Assembly: GCA_905250115.1 (NCBI GenBank) | Contig: CAJNOI010000042.1 | Span: forward strand, 396,020-460,019 | DNA: 64,000 bases | Source of the DNA: Adineta steineri | Taxonomy: Eukaryota; Rotifera; Eurotatoria; Adinetida; Adinetidae | Direction of reading: 5' to 3' | Shown here: positions 10,613-23,182 of the stretch, piece after piece | Position numbering within the stretch: the first letter of the stretch is position 1 | How the letters are laid out: the number at the start of each line of letters is the position of its first letter | The notes under the pieces: model-generated | Seen by the model: the letters and a program-made list of their open reading frames with translations, nothing else | Database searches by the model: none | What the model was told of the DNA's origin: nothing | Translations under genes and position numbers: made by a program

Positions 10613-12358
10613 ATGAGTATTATATCTATTCTTCTTATCTTTTTCATTCTATTTCTTTCTATTTATATAATTTACAATCGTTTTTGTTATTTTTCAAAAC
10701 GTTCAATTCCATGTCCGCCAGTACGCTCAATATTATTTGGACATTTAAGTGATCTTTGGTCAGTTAAATCTTATTCTGAACAACTTCATCAATGGACTCA
10801 ACAATATGGTAGTGTCTATGGTATATTTGAAGGTACTCGACCTGTCTATGTGATATCTGATATAAATTTTATTGAAGAAATATTTATTAAACAATTTGCT
10901 CGGTTTCATTCTCGACGTATCACATTAATAAATCGTGTATTAGGTGAAAAAAATTTCAATGTTCTTACAGCACATATATCACAATTATGGAAAAAACAAC
11001 GTAAAATACTTAATCCAACATTTAGTGGTGCGAAAATGAGACGATTATTACCAACAATAAATACATGTGTAAATATTTTTATGGAAAGATTAACAACACA
11101 AACAACAGATGGAACAATATTTAATATTTATAAAATATATAAACGTTTAACAATGGATGTTATTTGTATGTTTTTCAACATTTTTTATTTTTAATTCTTC
11201 TCAAGGATTTCTATTGTAGGTCGATGTGCATTTGGTATTGATACAAATGTTCAATATGATGTTTATAATGAAAATATTTATATGAAAAAAGTAGAAGAAC
11301 TTTTTGCTAAAGATTCTGAACGTGCATTCTTAGCTAAAATACATCGAATTACAGCACATACATTATTGACAAATATATGTCCAATCATATTTCGTTTAAA
11401 AAGATATTTTCGTACGAAAAATTCACCAATTCAAGCTAATCTTTGGTTAATGGAACATATGCATGAATTTATTCAACAAAGATCAATTGAAGAAGATCAT
11501 CAGAAGAAATCGATTGATGATCTTCTACAATTAATGATCGATGCTGTTCATTCAAATAAAGTTCGAATTATTTTTTGTCTTATTAACAAAAAATAATTTT
11601 TCTATTTAAATATTTAGGATCAATTATTACCAACAGAATTATTAAGTAATGTATTTATTGTACTAGCAGCTGGTTATGAAACAACATCAACAGCACTAGG
11701 TTATTGTACTTATCGTCTTGCTTTACATCAAGATATTCAAGAAAAAGTCTATGAAGAACTTAGAGAACATTGGTCTGCAAATGATAATTCTTATGATACT
11801 ATTATGTCAAAATTAACTTATATGGATTTATTTGTTCGAGAAGTTTTACGTATGCATCCTATTGCTATTCAAGTTGTTAATCGTCAATGTAATGAAGATA
11901 CACATGTTGCTGGATATGATATTCAAAAAGGTTTTTTTTTAAGATAGTTTAGAATAGAAAATTAATATAGAATTTTATTTTAATTAGATACATTAATTCA
12001 AGTTGATGTTCTTTCTGTTCATTATGATCAAGATCTTTGGGGTCCGGAACCTGTAGATGAGTTTTGTCCAGAACGACATTCTGATAAACGACATCCACTT
12101 GCATTTATGCCATTCGGTGCAGGGCCAAGAATATGTATTGGAATGAGATTTGCACTTAGTAATATTTAATATTATTACAAATCTTTTTATTTTATCTATA
12201 TTTTCTATATTTTAGTGGAAATAAAATTATGCTTGGCTCAATTGATTAGTGCATATCATATATTACCTTCATCATCTGAAGGATATAAAATAAATACTGA
12301 AGAACAAATTGTCATTGCACCTGAAAAAGTTTTTGTTAAACTTGAAAAACGAATTTAA
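10613..12358 (+). CDS. cytochrome P450 (CYP3-like clan), about 506 aa
   Basis: Five exons with consistent phases: 10613-11165, 11220-11560, 11618-11930, 11988-12158, 12216-12358. The N-terminus is a hydrophobic membrane anchor (residues 1-22) followed by a Pro-rich hinge ([14 protein letters not shown]). Helix C carries [12 protein letters not shown], helix [11 protein letters not shown], helix K EVLR within [10 protein letters not shown], and the haem loop [10 protein letters not shown] contains the Cys ligand. All invariant residues are present, so an active ER monooxygenase is expected. Overall pattern ([13 protein letters not shown], the helix I motif) resembles clan 3 enzymes, which oxidise xenobiotics and lipids, but the substrate cannot be told. 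A TATA-like box lies upstream, and AATAAA-type signals follow at about 12445. Confidence 0.92.
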
Positions 12359-13686
12359 TTTTCTTATGAATATTAGATTACACATAAACTTATTATTAAA
12401 TTTTTCAATGTAATATTTACTTCTGTTTTTTTTTGTTAGTAAAATAAAATAAAAATAATATATATAGAAGAAGATGATGGATCTATTTACTTCATGAGAG
12501 ATATTTGATAGTTGAGGATGTGGACGTCAGTGTGGATATTACCACACGCCCACACCCAAATCGATAATATTTTTTTCGAATGAAATTTAATCCAGCTAAT
12601 CACGTATAATAATTCGTCTTTGTTAACCTGTCTGTAGGGCTAAGAGAGAGAGAGTAAAGGTGTATATGAGTATATCTCATAGACTTTATTTAATTCAAGA
12701 ATAACGTGTCCTTACAAGGAAGAAAAAGAAAAAATGTGATGCATAATCACATTTTTAAAACAACGCGCATAAGAAAGAGTGATGCCTTGAATTAGAAACA
12801 CAGAATTACTATTGAAGTAAGAGGGAATAATATGAATATTACACTCTTATTAAACTCAATGGGATTTGACTGTATTGCTTACTTTGCTTCATTTTTTCCC
12901 TTTACATTAATATAGTGCATCAATATGCTCTTGTTTTTATTTTTTCCATTGCCTGTCATTTATTATTCAATAGGTATTTTCGTAAAAATTTCCAACTTGA
13001 ATATAAATATCGCGAAAAATTTCACCATTCTAAAAACATACATGACTCAGTATGTTTTTTACATGGGACATTGCTGAAAATATTAACAATAATCAAGTAC
13101 GATAATGCAATAAATTAATGTCAATTTAAAAACGGAAGTAGACTTACATCTGGTTGATTCTCAACGCATCGCATTTACATATAAGAACACAATAATCATC
13201 AAATATTTTGATTTACTTTTATCGTTATTTATAACTTGAAAAATTACAAGTATTTTTCTTTTACCTTGAATTTTGTCTTGAGACTATATTTTTTTCCATA
13301 ACATTATTAACACTATAGCCTTACAAATGAAAACTTATCTTCACCTAACAGTCAAATATTGATATTATCAAGATAAAATGAAGTATTTAATTCTGATAAC
13401 TTTTTTTATCAAGGATATAATCAAATGTATCGAACAAATCGTTTATAACATATTAGATATATAGGTAACAAGGCCATTAGAAATATAACAAATTCAATTA
13501 GTTATTTTATTATGTTTTCGTTATAATTAACATTTCAATCTTAGTATTTTATTATTTCTTAAATATCATCAATTACAACATTTTATGTTCCTTTGATAAC
13601 TACTATGTAGTTATATATTTATTGTACAAATCAAAAAAGGAAATGTAAAAATAGTCAAATTATTGATGCACGTTTTCATGTGGTTT
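12359..13686. other. intergenic between P450 and HIBCH genes
   Basis: Contains one telomere-like unit (12512-12560). A short AG repeat lies at 12642. A 67-codon ORF at 12915-13118 has no recognisable domain and no coding signature. The remainder is A+T-rich and unremarkable. Confidence 0.5.
12512..12560. repeat. telomere-like foldback unit
   Basis: TTGAGGATGTGG arm, loop with ATATTAC, then CCACACGCCCACACCC. The arms are short and imperfect. It lies 150 bp after the P450 stop codon. Confidence 0.6.
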
Positions 13687-15836
13687 TTATGGTAGTTTCA
13701 ATTCTTCATCAGTCGGTAATTTCTCAAAAAATCGGGCGATATCATGATCGGAAATGTCACTCAATGCAGTTGGTTGCCAGCGAGGCTTGTTATCCTTGTC
13801 GACAAGAACTTCAAATACAAATCGTTACAAGTGAACAAGCGAAAAGAAGTATACTGACCTGCACGAGAGCCTTCAAAAAAATCGTTGCGTTTCATCAAAT
13901 GTTGAGCGATATTATATTCCATTTTTAGACAATCTTTTAAATCCAGGTGTTTGCCACGTTTCAATTGCTCAAATGTGAGCTTAAGCGACGTTGGACTCTA
14001 CAATAGAAGAAGCAGTGACGACAATAGCGATCACTTCCTAAGATTAACTGACCTTTGTTTGGAGAACTGCATGTTGTTTTAAGGCAAATTCTGAGCCATT
14101 CGATTTCAGTTCTTGCATAATACTTTCTACATTTTTTACATCCAAGGAGAAAATTCGATTGATCAGTGACAAGTGCGGTCCAAGAGTGAATGGTGTATGT
14201 AACTGAGCCTTAATAGAAAATTATTAGAAAATCAATACACAAGTAAGTATAATAATCGAATGAATAGAATTTTTCAAGATGATAGTTTATCCTCAAGGAT
14301 GACCTTCAAACTATTCAATCAAAATGAAATGTCGACGAATTTCTGTATCAGTATGTATAAGATTCCTCGAAAACATAATATCCAACGTACATTATCATAA
14401 GGTGAATTACAAGCTCCTGAATTTTTTCTTGCACTCTCGAAATTATATACCACTTAAACTATCAATCAATGGAACTGAATAGTTGAAGCAACGAACGCAA
14501 ATTTAAAGATGCTATAAGCCTAGTCTTTCTTATGCAAATTACATATAATAGGAAAAAGTAATGGGAAAGAACTATTGTGTCGTTCTCTGACACTCTCGAC
14601 GCTATTCGATAACATTTTCTTTTAATATAAGGCTATCAGAACAATTTGATTTTAATAAAATTTGACGAAGACTGTAGGCATAAATGAAATATCACTACTG
14701 TCGTTTTTGGTAGAGTGAAATTAAAGAAGGCAATCAGAAACGAAAAATGGGTTCATTCATCCTCTTCATCTCATCGTTTACCGCTTCATTGTTTTCGTCT
14801 AACACTCTTTTCACTGATTCGTGATTGGCGTTGGAGATCGTAGCGAGTTTTTGTTCAACATGTGCCAACTACATAAAATGAAGAAATACAAAATTACGCT
14901 GGTAAAAATTACAAGATAATAAATATGCGTACTCGACTACTTTGTACAAAATGTGTGGCAAGTCCAACGTGAACAACGTCGAGACCACGAAGACGGTGGC
15001 CTGTCAAAGCGAGAAAAACACCGATATTGTTGGGTAAACGAGGTAAGAAATATGAGCCACCAGCGTCAGGAAAGAATCCTAAAAAATGAAGCATACACAA
15101 ACTTTAGCTTCGAAAAACATGATATTTTTAATTAAATACCAATTGAAGTTTCAGGCATGGCAAGAGTAGTCATTTCAGTGGCCACTTGGAACGATCCGTG
15201 AAGAGACATACCACAACCCTTAAACGTCAAAAATATGGTCATATATAAATGGAACAAAACTCATTTCAACGTGACTTACTCCACCCATGGTAATTCCATT
15301 GATGAGAGCAACGTAAGGTACTTTACATACACTAGTTAGATAATACGTTTGATATCCATCATAGAAAAAATCACGACGCAATCTTTCTCCATCTATAGTC
15401 TTTGCTAGAAGACCTAAAAAAAAAAATTTACGTAATGCATCGAAAACAAATCTGTCGCCTTACCTTTCATATCACCACCAGCAGAGAAAGCTTTTGATCC
15501 TGCTCCTTTGATAATTATTAATTGTGTATAGCCATCTGAATTCCATTCCTAATTTTATCAATTTCAAGAATGTTCAGTATATTCAACATCTTAATCTACC
15601 TGTAATTTCGAAGACATAAGTCGACCCATTGCTATCGTCATACAATTCAATTGTTTTGGTCTATTTAACTGGATAATACCCGTTCTATTAACATGAAAAA
15701 ATTTGACATCATCATCCGTTGCATTCGACTCTGTTGCTGCTTTTTTATCGGATACTGGACTCGTCGATGTAGTCAAATTACAGACCAATGTTCGATGTGA
15801 TTGATGTAAACACGAGTGCGTCAGTGCTCGAAACAT
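13687..15836 (-). CDS. HIBCH: 3-hydroxyisobutyryl-CoA hydrolase, mitochondrial, about 394 aa
   Basis: Nine exons read on the minus strand: 15836-15600, 15548-15464, 15413-15280, 15218-15140, 15078-14933, 14868-14782, 14208-14053, 13997-13859, 13808-13687, all in phase. The enzyme releases 3-hydroxyisobutyrate from its CoA ester in valine breakdown. The crotonase-fold signature is clear: [16 protein letters not shown] (oxyanion loop), [15 protein letters not shown], and [21 protein letters not shown], which holds the family's catalytic Glu and Asp. The C-terminal part ([43 protein letters not shown]) matches HIBCH rather than plain enoyl-CoA hydratase. About 40 N-terminal residues look like a mitochondrial targeting sequence. 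Length is close to the human protein (386). Intron 6 is unusually long (573 bp). Confidence 0.92.
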
Positions 15837-17060
15837 GATTTATCTAAAGTACAAAGCGAATATCTTAATTTTTTTCTATTTTCAGTTTTTTACTAACAAA
15901 AGAAGAAAAACAAACAAGAAAAAATATTTCTACAAAAACCTAATGCAGCAACTGGACAATAGTGATAAATTATAAAGAAGAAACAAGGTCCAGAATATAA
16001 CTTTCGTTCCTAAATAAAAATGAGAGAACGAAAAAAAATAAAAAATCGAAATACTCACTAGCAAAAAGAAGAAATAAACAAATGTAATTAATGTGTATAA
16101 ATATGTATACTGTTAGAAATAACTCCGAATGGTAATGATATATATACTATCAAAAATACACGCTTGACAGACTCGGGTCAGATCAAGTCGGGATATAACC
16201 TTGAAAGTGAAAAGGTAAGTTCGTGACATACTAGGGTTAAACCAGGTCAGATTACGCAAGGACATTTTAGTCTCGTCTCGGGTCAGATCACAAGAAACTT
16301 AACTCGTGTCGAGTTCGGGCATGCAGTAAGTTCACAACTGTAAAACAGTAGCAAATGCTCATTCGAATAACAGTATATCCATTTAACATAAAAAATTATT
16401 TCTATCAGATTAAATTGAAGTAGAGGATTAAGTTATTAACGGTCCTTCAATCTTTTGGACCTCGGGACACCTCCGATAAGGAATATATATCATTTTCAAG
16501 TTAGGTTTGATCGTCTAGAATAAGAACGAATCAAAACTTGTTTTTTTTATTTTAATTTAAATTAATAAATTAATAAAACCTCAAATCTCATAAATATTAA
16601 AAAAAATATTCAATGAATTAATTTATTCTTTCTACAATTATATCAATATTCATCGACAATCCCAGAAGATAAAAGAATTTTTCTTTTGTCGATTTTATAT
16701 TATAGAAATAGTCAAGTTCAGAGAAAATAACAACAATAGAGTTGGACCTGATGAAGTAATTTACTAATTAGAAAGCAAATAGTCTTATTTTATTTTTGAG
16801 TATTGCAGTCTACAGTAGTTAACGCTAATAGAACGCCATTAAGAACATTGTATATATATTACGAATTACAATAAATTATTTTGATGATTTATTATTCTAT
16901 CTATAACCATTGTGACATTATCACTAGCATGCGCTGTATGCATGTTATTTGTGTGACACTCTCGCTTACATGCACTATACGCATGCTATTTGTCCTTACA
17001 ATTATTATCATGATGCACTCAGATATTACCTTTCCGTTCACTCGATTTGATGGACGAATG
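15837..17060. other. intergenic
   Basis: No gene seen. Around 16165-16330 is a locally less A+T-rich patch with the phrase CGGGTCAGATCA occurring twice, about 100 bp apart. At 16925-17005 GCATGC-containing phrases (TAGCATGCGCTGTATGCATG / ACATGCACTATACGCATG) repeat imperfectly. Neither has a recognisable identity. Confidence 0.4.
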
Positions 17061-17696
17061 TACTCACGTAAAAAAAACGTAACAAATCTGATTTTTCATC
17101 GACAAAAAAATCATTGAAAATCTGTTTTTTTCTAAAAATCAATGGAAATCGATTTTGATCAGGGTCATCAATATTCTTGCATAAATGAGTGAATATCGGA
17201 TTATATCGTGCCTGGAAATATGATAGGAGTATCACAGGTTGCTCTGCCATTGTACTTACTATATGTCAATGCAAGGATTCTGAAAACAGAGTCCAGAAGT
17301 CTGATCGATAGCTGGAAACTAGAGAAAAACACGTTTTTCTTCATTATGATTAAAATCGATTTTTTGTTAGGAAAGCTATTCAAATATATTATCTGCTGAG
17401 AATTTACCGGTTAAAATATATTCTTTTCAATGATTCAATCAATGAAAATCAGTTTCTGTTATAAAAAAATCTATTTAAATCGATTAGCATTTAAAGAAGG
17501 ATTCAAATACATTATCTGAACTATTTAATATATTATAATCGATTTTCATTAGCGAAATTTATTGAAATCAATCATTGTTTTTAAATTCCATTGTAATTAT
17601 TTAATCAGAAAATGTGGTATTTAATCAGATTCTTTTGGTTTTTCTCAAAAAATCGATTTTAATCAAATTTTTTGTAGTTTTTTTTCACTTGGGTAT
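17061..17696. mobile_element. non-autonomous DNA transposon-like element, about 636 bp
   Basis: The left end CTCACGTAAAAAAAACGTA and the right end, read in reverse complement, CCCAAGTGAAAAAAAACTA form imperfect inverted termini flanked by TA on both sides. The interior repeats ATCGATTTTAATCA-like phrases and has no transposase frame. TA flanks and a C-rich tip followed by GTGAAAAA suggest a Tc1/mariner-type MITE, and the palindrome at 27692 has the same tip. The family assignment is inference. Confidence 0.5.
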
Positions 17697-17759
17697 AGAA
17701 GCGTGTGTTGTGTATCAGAACGATGCGATCCTTGAGAGGAAGAAATAAATAATGGCCTA

Positions 17760-18895
17760 ATGTCATCAGCACATACACCTCTTTCATCAGAAATCATCAC
17801 AATCATTGTCGAAAGAGAAAACTAGTTTGGATAATATTTATTATTATTTGTATTGTCATAATTATAGCTGTTCTAATAGCTACTGTTTTATTGAATAAAA
17901 CTGAAAGAAAAAAACCATCAACAGTGGAGATGGCAACAACTAGAGGTAGTATGATTTTGTTAAAACTAATGGGTCTTAGAATTTTCCCAATGCGAATTTT
18001 CCCAATACATATTCTGGAATTCTGCCAGTTTCACTGTGAATTAGATGTAGACTTAAAAACTTTTCTTAGTTACATTGATGAGTGTAAGCTATGATATATT
18101 TATACTAATAACATTAATGTGAGCTCTAACATATATCCTATATTAAGATTGTTTCGCAATAACTGGCAAAATCCATTGTACTTTCAATACTGGCGAATGT
18201 TCTGTTTGCAACAGTCTTATTGGCGAACGTCGCGCAAACTAAACTAGTTCATTTCTTACTTAAAATAATTCATAAAAGAGAAATTAGTTTTTCTTTATTC
18301 AATCTTAAATATTTTATTCGAATAATCACATAAAATAGTTTAATCTTCGATGATCGATGATCGATAATCATACATCTATAGAATAGTATCGAATTCATAG
18401 TTCATCTGTCTACACTCACATCTACATAATCGTAATTTATATAGTGATATCAAAACATTGTTTTCAATAAAATAAAATATGTTTTATTTTTAAGAAATAA
18501 ATTTTAGATGGAAAGAAAAGAAAACAAAGTTGAAATTTTTCTTAAATATTTTATAAAACAATTAATTTCTGTTGTCATTAATAATAATACGAAATGGAAA
18601 AAGGATGTGTTTACTGCTGCTGGAAGACATGGATCATGAAGTAAATTAAATCATTTAGATCATCCTCGTGGTATTCATGTTGATGGTGATAATTATATTA
18701 TTTATATTTCTGACAAAATCAACCATCGTATTATTAGATGGAAATTTGATGAAAAGAATGGTACAATTATTGCAGGTGAAAATGAACCTGGACAGGAAAG
18801 GAATGAATTAAATCAACCAACAGATGTAATTCTTGATGTAGAGAAGAAATACCTCATCATTTGTGACTTTATCAATTTACGAGTAATGCAATAGT
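17760..18895 (+). pseudogene. decayed type II membrane NHL-repeat gene
   Basis: Two pieces correspond to the intact NHL gene at 59.3-60.7 kb. The first (about 17829-17945) encodes a hydrophobic segment (WIIFIIICIVIIIAVLIAT) and Lys-rich stalk, and ends in a phase-1 donor (G, then GTAGTA) exactly where the intact gene has its third donor. The second (about 18580-18894) encodes the start of the propeller: TAAGRHGS, HPRGIHVDGD, IIYISDKINHRIIRW, GTIIAGENEPGQ, YLIICDFINLRVMQ. There are in-frame stops at 18637-18639 (TGA) and 18892-18894 (TAG, at the position of a conserved Trp), and the remaining blades are missing. The interval between the pieces is about 600 bp, far longer than the 143-bp intron of the intact gene. 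Confidence 0.75.
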
Positions 18896-18931
18896 CCCGT
18901 CAAAATAGTCACCATTAACAAATATTGAGAG

Positions 18932-18974
18932 CATAGGTGTGGATATTACCTTAGTATCACACCCACACCTATGT
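18932..18974. repeat. telomere-like foldback unit, short
   Basis: CATAGGTGTGGATATTACC and its partner CACACCCACACCTATG. The outer 11 bp of each arm are perfectly complementary. It sits 37 bp after the point where the NHL pseudogene loses similarity to its intact relative. Confidence 0.75.
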
Positions 18975-19461
18975 GAATGATGATGTTTTATCAAAAATCT
19001 TTTGAGCTGATAGAAGTGACAACGTGATTACTTTCCAATAGAATAATTTGATTTCGAATTCCAAATATTCCCATTATTTGAAAATCTTTGCCTTTGACAA
19101 CTGACATAAAGATCAAAAAAGTATTACTATGTTCTGTTGTGCTGATGGCATTAAAAAAAAGTAAGAGGACGCCACTAAGCAATTATTCTATTAGAATTAT
19201 TTTCATAAAAAGAAGAACTATGTGATCATTTCATTCATAAAGATTATTGTTAATTTTTGTGAAGAATCTAATAATAATAAAACTCGATATTATTTTCTTA
19301 TCGAAGGTTTTGTAGACTTGTTAATCATTGGTCAAGATATTCTCCAATAGCAATCGATTATGACTCAGTAGTACTAACGAGATCTTTTTCGAAGTTCGAA
19401 TTAATTTATTATTTCGAAATCATAACCATATTATTAATATTTTCTATTAAATTTTAGAAAC
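18975..19461. other. intergenic upstream of the SDA1 gene
   Basis: No gene. A probable 5'-UTR intron acceptor (AATTTTAG) ends at 19457, five bases before the SDA1 start codon. The minus-strand ORF at 18991-19182 shows nothing recognisable. Confidence 0.45.
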
Positions 19462-22400
19462 ATGTCAGCAAATGATAGATTAACTCGAAGTTTACCTCAT
19501 TTACAAAATTTAATTAAACGAGATCCAGATGCTTATAAAGAAGATGTAAATAAAAATTTCTTTTCCATTAATTTTCTATTCTTAATAATTTAGTTTAAAC
19601 TTCAATATCTTCATTTTGAAAGTCAATTTATGGAATTAACAGCTAAACCAGATGCATGGAATAAATCATTAGCTGAAAATATTTCATTTGTTTCACACGT
19701 ATTTTTTTTTTATTTATTAAAAAAATGTTTTTTCAAGTTTTATAATGCAAATAGGTTGCTCATTGTTATAAAGAAGAATGTAAAGGATTACCACAAATGT
19801 TTATCGATGTTTTAAGACTTTATTCAACTGTTCTTAATAATGACATTCGACTTGTAAATATATATATGAAAAATAATTTTCAATAAAAAAGTCTTTTAAT
19901 ATTAATTTCATATAGGTAATTGTTCGTGCATTAATATTAATGCGTAATCGTGGATTAATTGAATGTATTCAATTATGTGAATTATTTTTTCTTCGTTTAT
20001 TACAATGTCAAGATCGTCTTTTACGTGTTACTATTCAAACACATATTATTAATGATATTAAAAAACAAAATGAAAAACATAAGAATCATAAATTAAATAG
20101 TGTTAGTTTATCTTTTTTTCTCGTGTTCTTATATGAAAATTCTTATTATGATGTTTTTTTAGGCATTACAAAATTTTATGTGTACTATTATTAAAGAAAG
20201 TAATGCAATCGCTGTTAAAATGGCACTTGTAAGATTTTTGATGCTCAAATTAAATATACGAGAATTTTATTTCTAATGATTATACAGTAATAAGATGTTT
20301 CATAGAATGAACTTTGAATCTTCGAGTTCCGACGAAGAAATTACTGATGATCGAGTAGATATACAGATTTGGAGTAAAGTGAGAGTCTTGTACGATCTTC
20401 ACTCTTTGATATCCTATTTGAGAATCTAACACGTAGTTAGAGCCAATAATAGACAAGTTGTTTGAAGTGTAAACTCGCTGCTCCGAGAAAAATCTAGATG
20501 GGCCAATGATAGGGCAATAAAGAAGCACTAGACATCATCTTCAGATAATTCTTCGCCTTTACTTTTGGTTTAATCTCTTTCCTGTGTTAATATCAGTTAC
20601 AGCGAATCGATGAATCATCCAATGAGACAGACCAGAATGAAATCATAATAAAGTTATGTAAATAAACATAAAATTGTAAGACGTATGAAATATTTTATTA
20701 GAAACGTATTTTCAGTCACTAAATATTCGTTAATAGAACTTATGAAATTATTTTCTTTTATATTTATTTAGGACATAATGATTGATTTATATCGAAAAAA
20801 TATTTGGAATGATACAAAATCAGTTAATATCATTGCTTCAACATGTTTCTCGAAAATAACAAAAGTAGATTTAATTATTTTATTAAATTATTTTATTTTT
20901 CTTAAATCTTTAATTTTAGGTTCAAGTTGCTGCATTAAATTTCTTTCTTTGTAACTATTCAGCTAAAGATGATGATAAAAATGGTGATTCCGATGATGTA
21001 AAATTGAAGAAAAAATTTATTTATTTATTTATTCATTTAAATTTTTTGCGTTATTAGGATGATAAATTAACAAAAAAAGATATTTTACTTGGTCATCGTG
21101 TTGGAAAAAAAACACAAAAAAGAAAGAAACAAACTGAACGAGCATTAAAACAACTTGAAGTTAGTTATTTAATTTAAAAAAAGAAAATCTTTATTATTGT
21201 TTTTTTGTCTGTAGAAACAACAAAAGAAAAAAAAAGTTGAAGTATACGATTATTCTGCTTTACATCTTCTTTATGATGCACAAGGTAAACAAAACAAAAA
21301 AGCGTAAATAATAAAATCAAATATAATTTTTGTTTGAATTATAAATAGATTTTGTTGAACGTTTATTTCGTCAATTGGAATCATCTAATGAACGTTTTGA
21401 AGTAAAATTACTTCATCAAGATTTAATATCACGTTTAATTGGTCTTCATCAATTACTTGTATTAAATTTTTATCCATATTTACAACGATATCTTCAACCA
21501 CATCAACGTCAAGTAACAAAAATACTTTTATATGTTGCACAAGCATCACATGATCTTATTCCACCTGATATTTTACAAAGTATTTGTAAAACAATTGCAA
21601 ATAATTTTATTACAGAACGAAATTCCGGTGAAGTTATGGCTGTTGGGTTTGTTTGAAAATATTTTATTAGACGAAAAAAAATAAATTTAATTTTCTTATA
21701 GTTTAAATACAATTCGAGAAATTTGTTCAAAATGTTATTTAGCTATGGATCAAGATTTATTACATGATCTTTCAAAATATAAATCATATCGTGATAAATC
21801 TGTTTCAGCATCTTCTCGATCATTAATTCAATTATTTCGTGAAAAAAATCCACATCTTTTAGAAAGAAAAGATCGAGGCAAACCAACAGAATTTCAAAGA
21901 GATCTTATGCCACTTGATTATGGACAAGTTAATCCGAAATCGTATCTTGAAGGAGCAGAAATACTTCAAGAAAATATTAATGATCAAGATAAACAAGCAA
22001 ATAAAGATGATGACGATGACGAACAAAGTGAAGAAGAAGGTTGGGTTGAAGTTTCACATTCGGAAGATGATGATGATGAAGACGAAGACGAAGACGAAGA
22101 AGAAGAAGAAGACAAGGATAATGATGAACAAGAAAACAAAGATAAAGTAAAATAGATTAAAATTAACGGGAACAAAAACATATTTTCAATCTTATTTTCT
22201 CACTCTATATATAAAGCTATAACTATTAGATTCTATTTAGGTAAACTGTAATGAAACATGAAAAATTCTAATAGCGTTTGTGTGACCTAAGATTTTGTCC
22301 ATTAATAGATCTTATCATTACTAGAATCTCCTACAAGTTTTTTGAAATTTGATAATCTTTTTTATATCTCATTCACGTCGACGTATCACCAAAAGATGTT

Positions 22401-23182
22401 CTTGTTTCGTTTACTTTAATCTTCTAAATTAATACAATACTAAAAAGAACATTTATTTTTAATTTTGAAATGTTAGGTTGAAGTACCAATGACAGAAGAA
22501 GAACGTCGTGAACGTGCTATGCAAATTAGTAGTCAAAGAATTTTAACACAAGAAGATTTTGAACAATTAAAAGCTCTTGAAATAAAAAAACGAGTACAAG
22601 ATCGAAGACGAAATCGTTTAGAACAACCATCATTACCAAATGGTAAAAAACGTAAAACAATATCAATTGATACTGATTCAGATTCTGATGCTGAAAATAA
22701 AACAAAATCAGAACAAAAGTTTGTTGAAATTCAAAACAAAAATTGATTTTTATTTTTGAAAAAAAAACATTTGTTTTAGTTCGGGATTAATATCATTGAA
22801 AGATATTGAACGAGTTAATAAAAAACGTGCTCATGATAAAGAATCTCGTTTAGCAACTGTTCTTGTAAGTTTAATAATTAAAAGAATTTTTCTAATAATT
22901 TCTTTTGTTTTTTTATTAAATCAAAGGCTGGACGTGAAGGTCGAGAAAAATTTGGTAAATGGAAAAAAGAAAAAGGTCGTGTTGGTACAACAAATAAAGA
23001 AAAATTGAAAACGAAAAATTTTCAAATGCTTAAACCAAAACTAAGAAGAAAACAAAAACGATCTTTTCGTGATAAACAGGTCTAATTAAATTCAATCTTT
23101 TTTTTTCATTCGAAATATTATTTTTTTCTTATTTTAGATTGCACTCAGAGATTCGTTGATTAAAGATAAACGTCTTCGATAA
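19462..23182 (+). CDS. SDAD1: SDA1 homologue, about 716 aa
   Basis: Fifteen exons with matching phases, starting at 19462, 19594, 19755, 19916, 20163, 20772, 20920, 21058, 21215, 21349, 21702, 22477, 22780, 22927 and 23138. SDA1 is a nuclear/nucleolar protein needed for 60S ribosome assembly and export and for actin-linked G1 progression in yeast. The HEAT-like N-terminal part is well conserved ([97 protein letters not shown]). Exon 11 ends in a long Asp/Glu tract (about 22000-22140). The C-terminal basic part ([46 protein letters not shown]) is diagnostic. Two introns, 20229-20771 and 22147-22476, are much longer than the other twelve. Length fits the human protein (687). Confidence 0.93.

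Noticed and set aside
13680-13928. Plus-strand 82-codon ORF
   Set aside because: Antisense of the last HIBCH exons.
16165-16330. Possible retroelement or gene fragment because of higher G+C
   Set aside because: Only one repeated 12-base phrase and no coding frame; identity cannot be supported.
21984-22181. Minus-strand poly-Ser ORF
   Set aside because: Antisense of the Asp/Glu tract of SDA1 exon 11.
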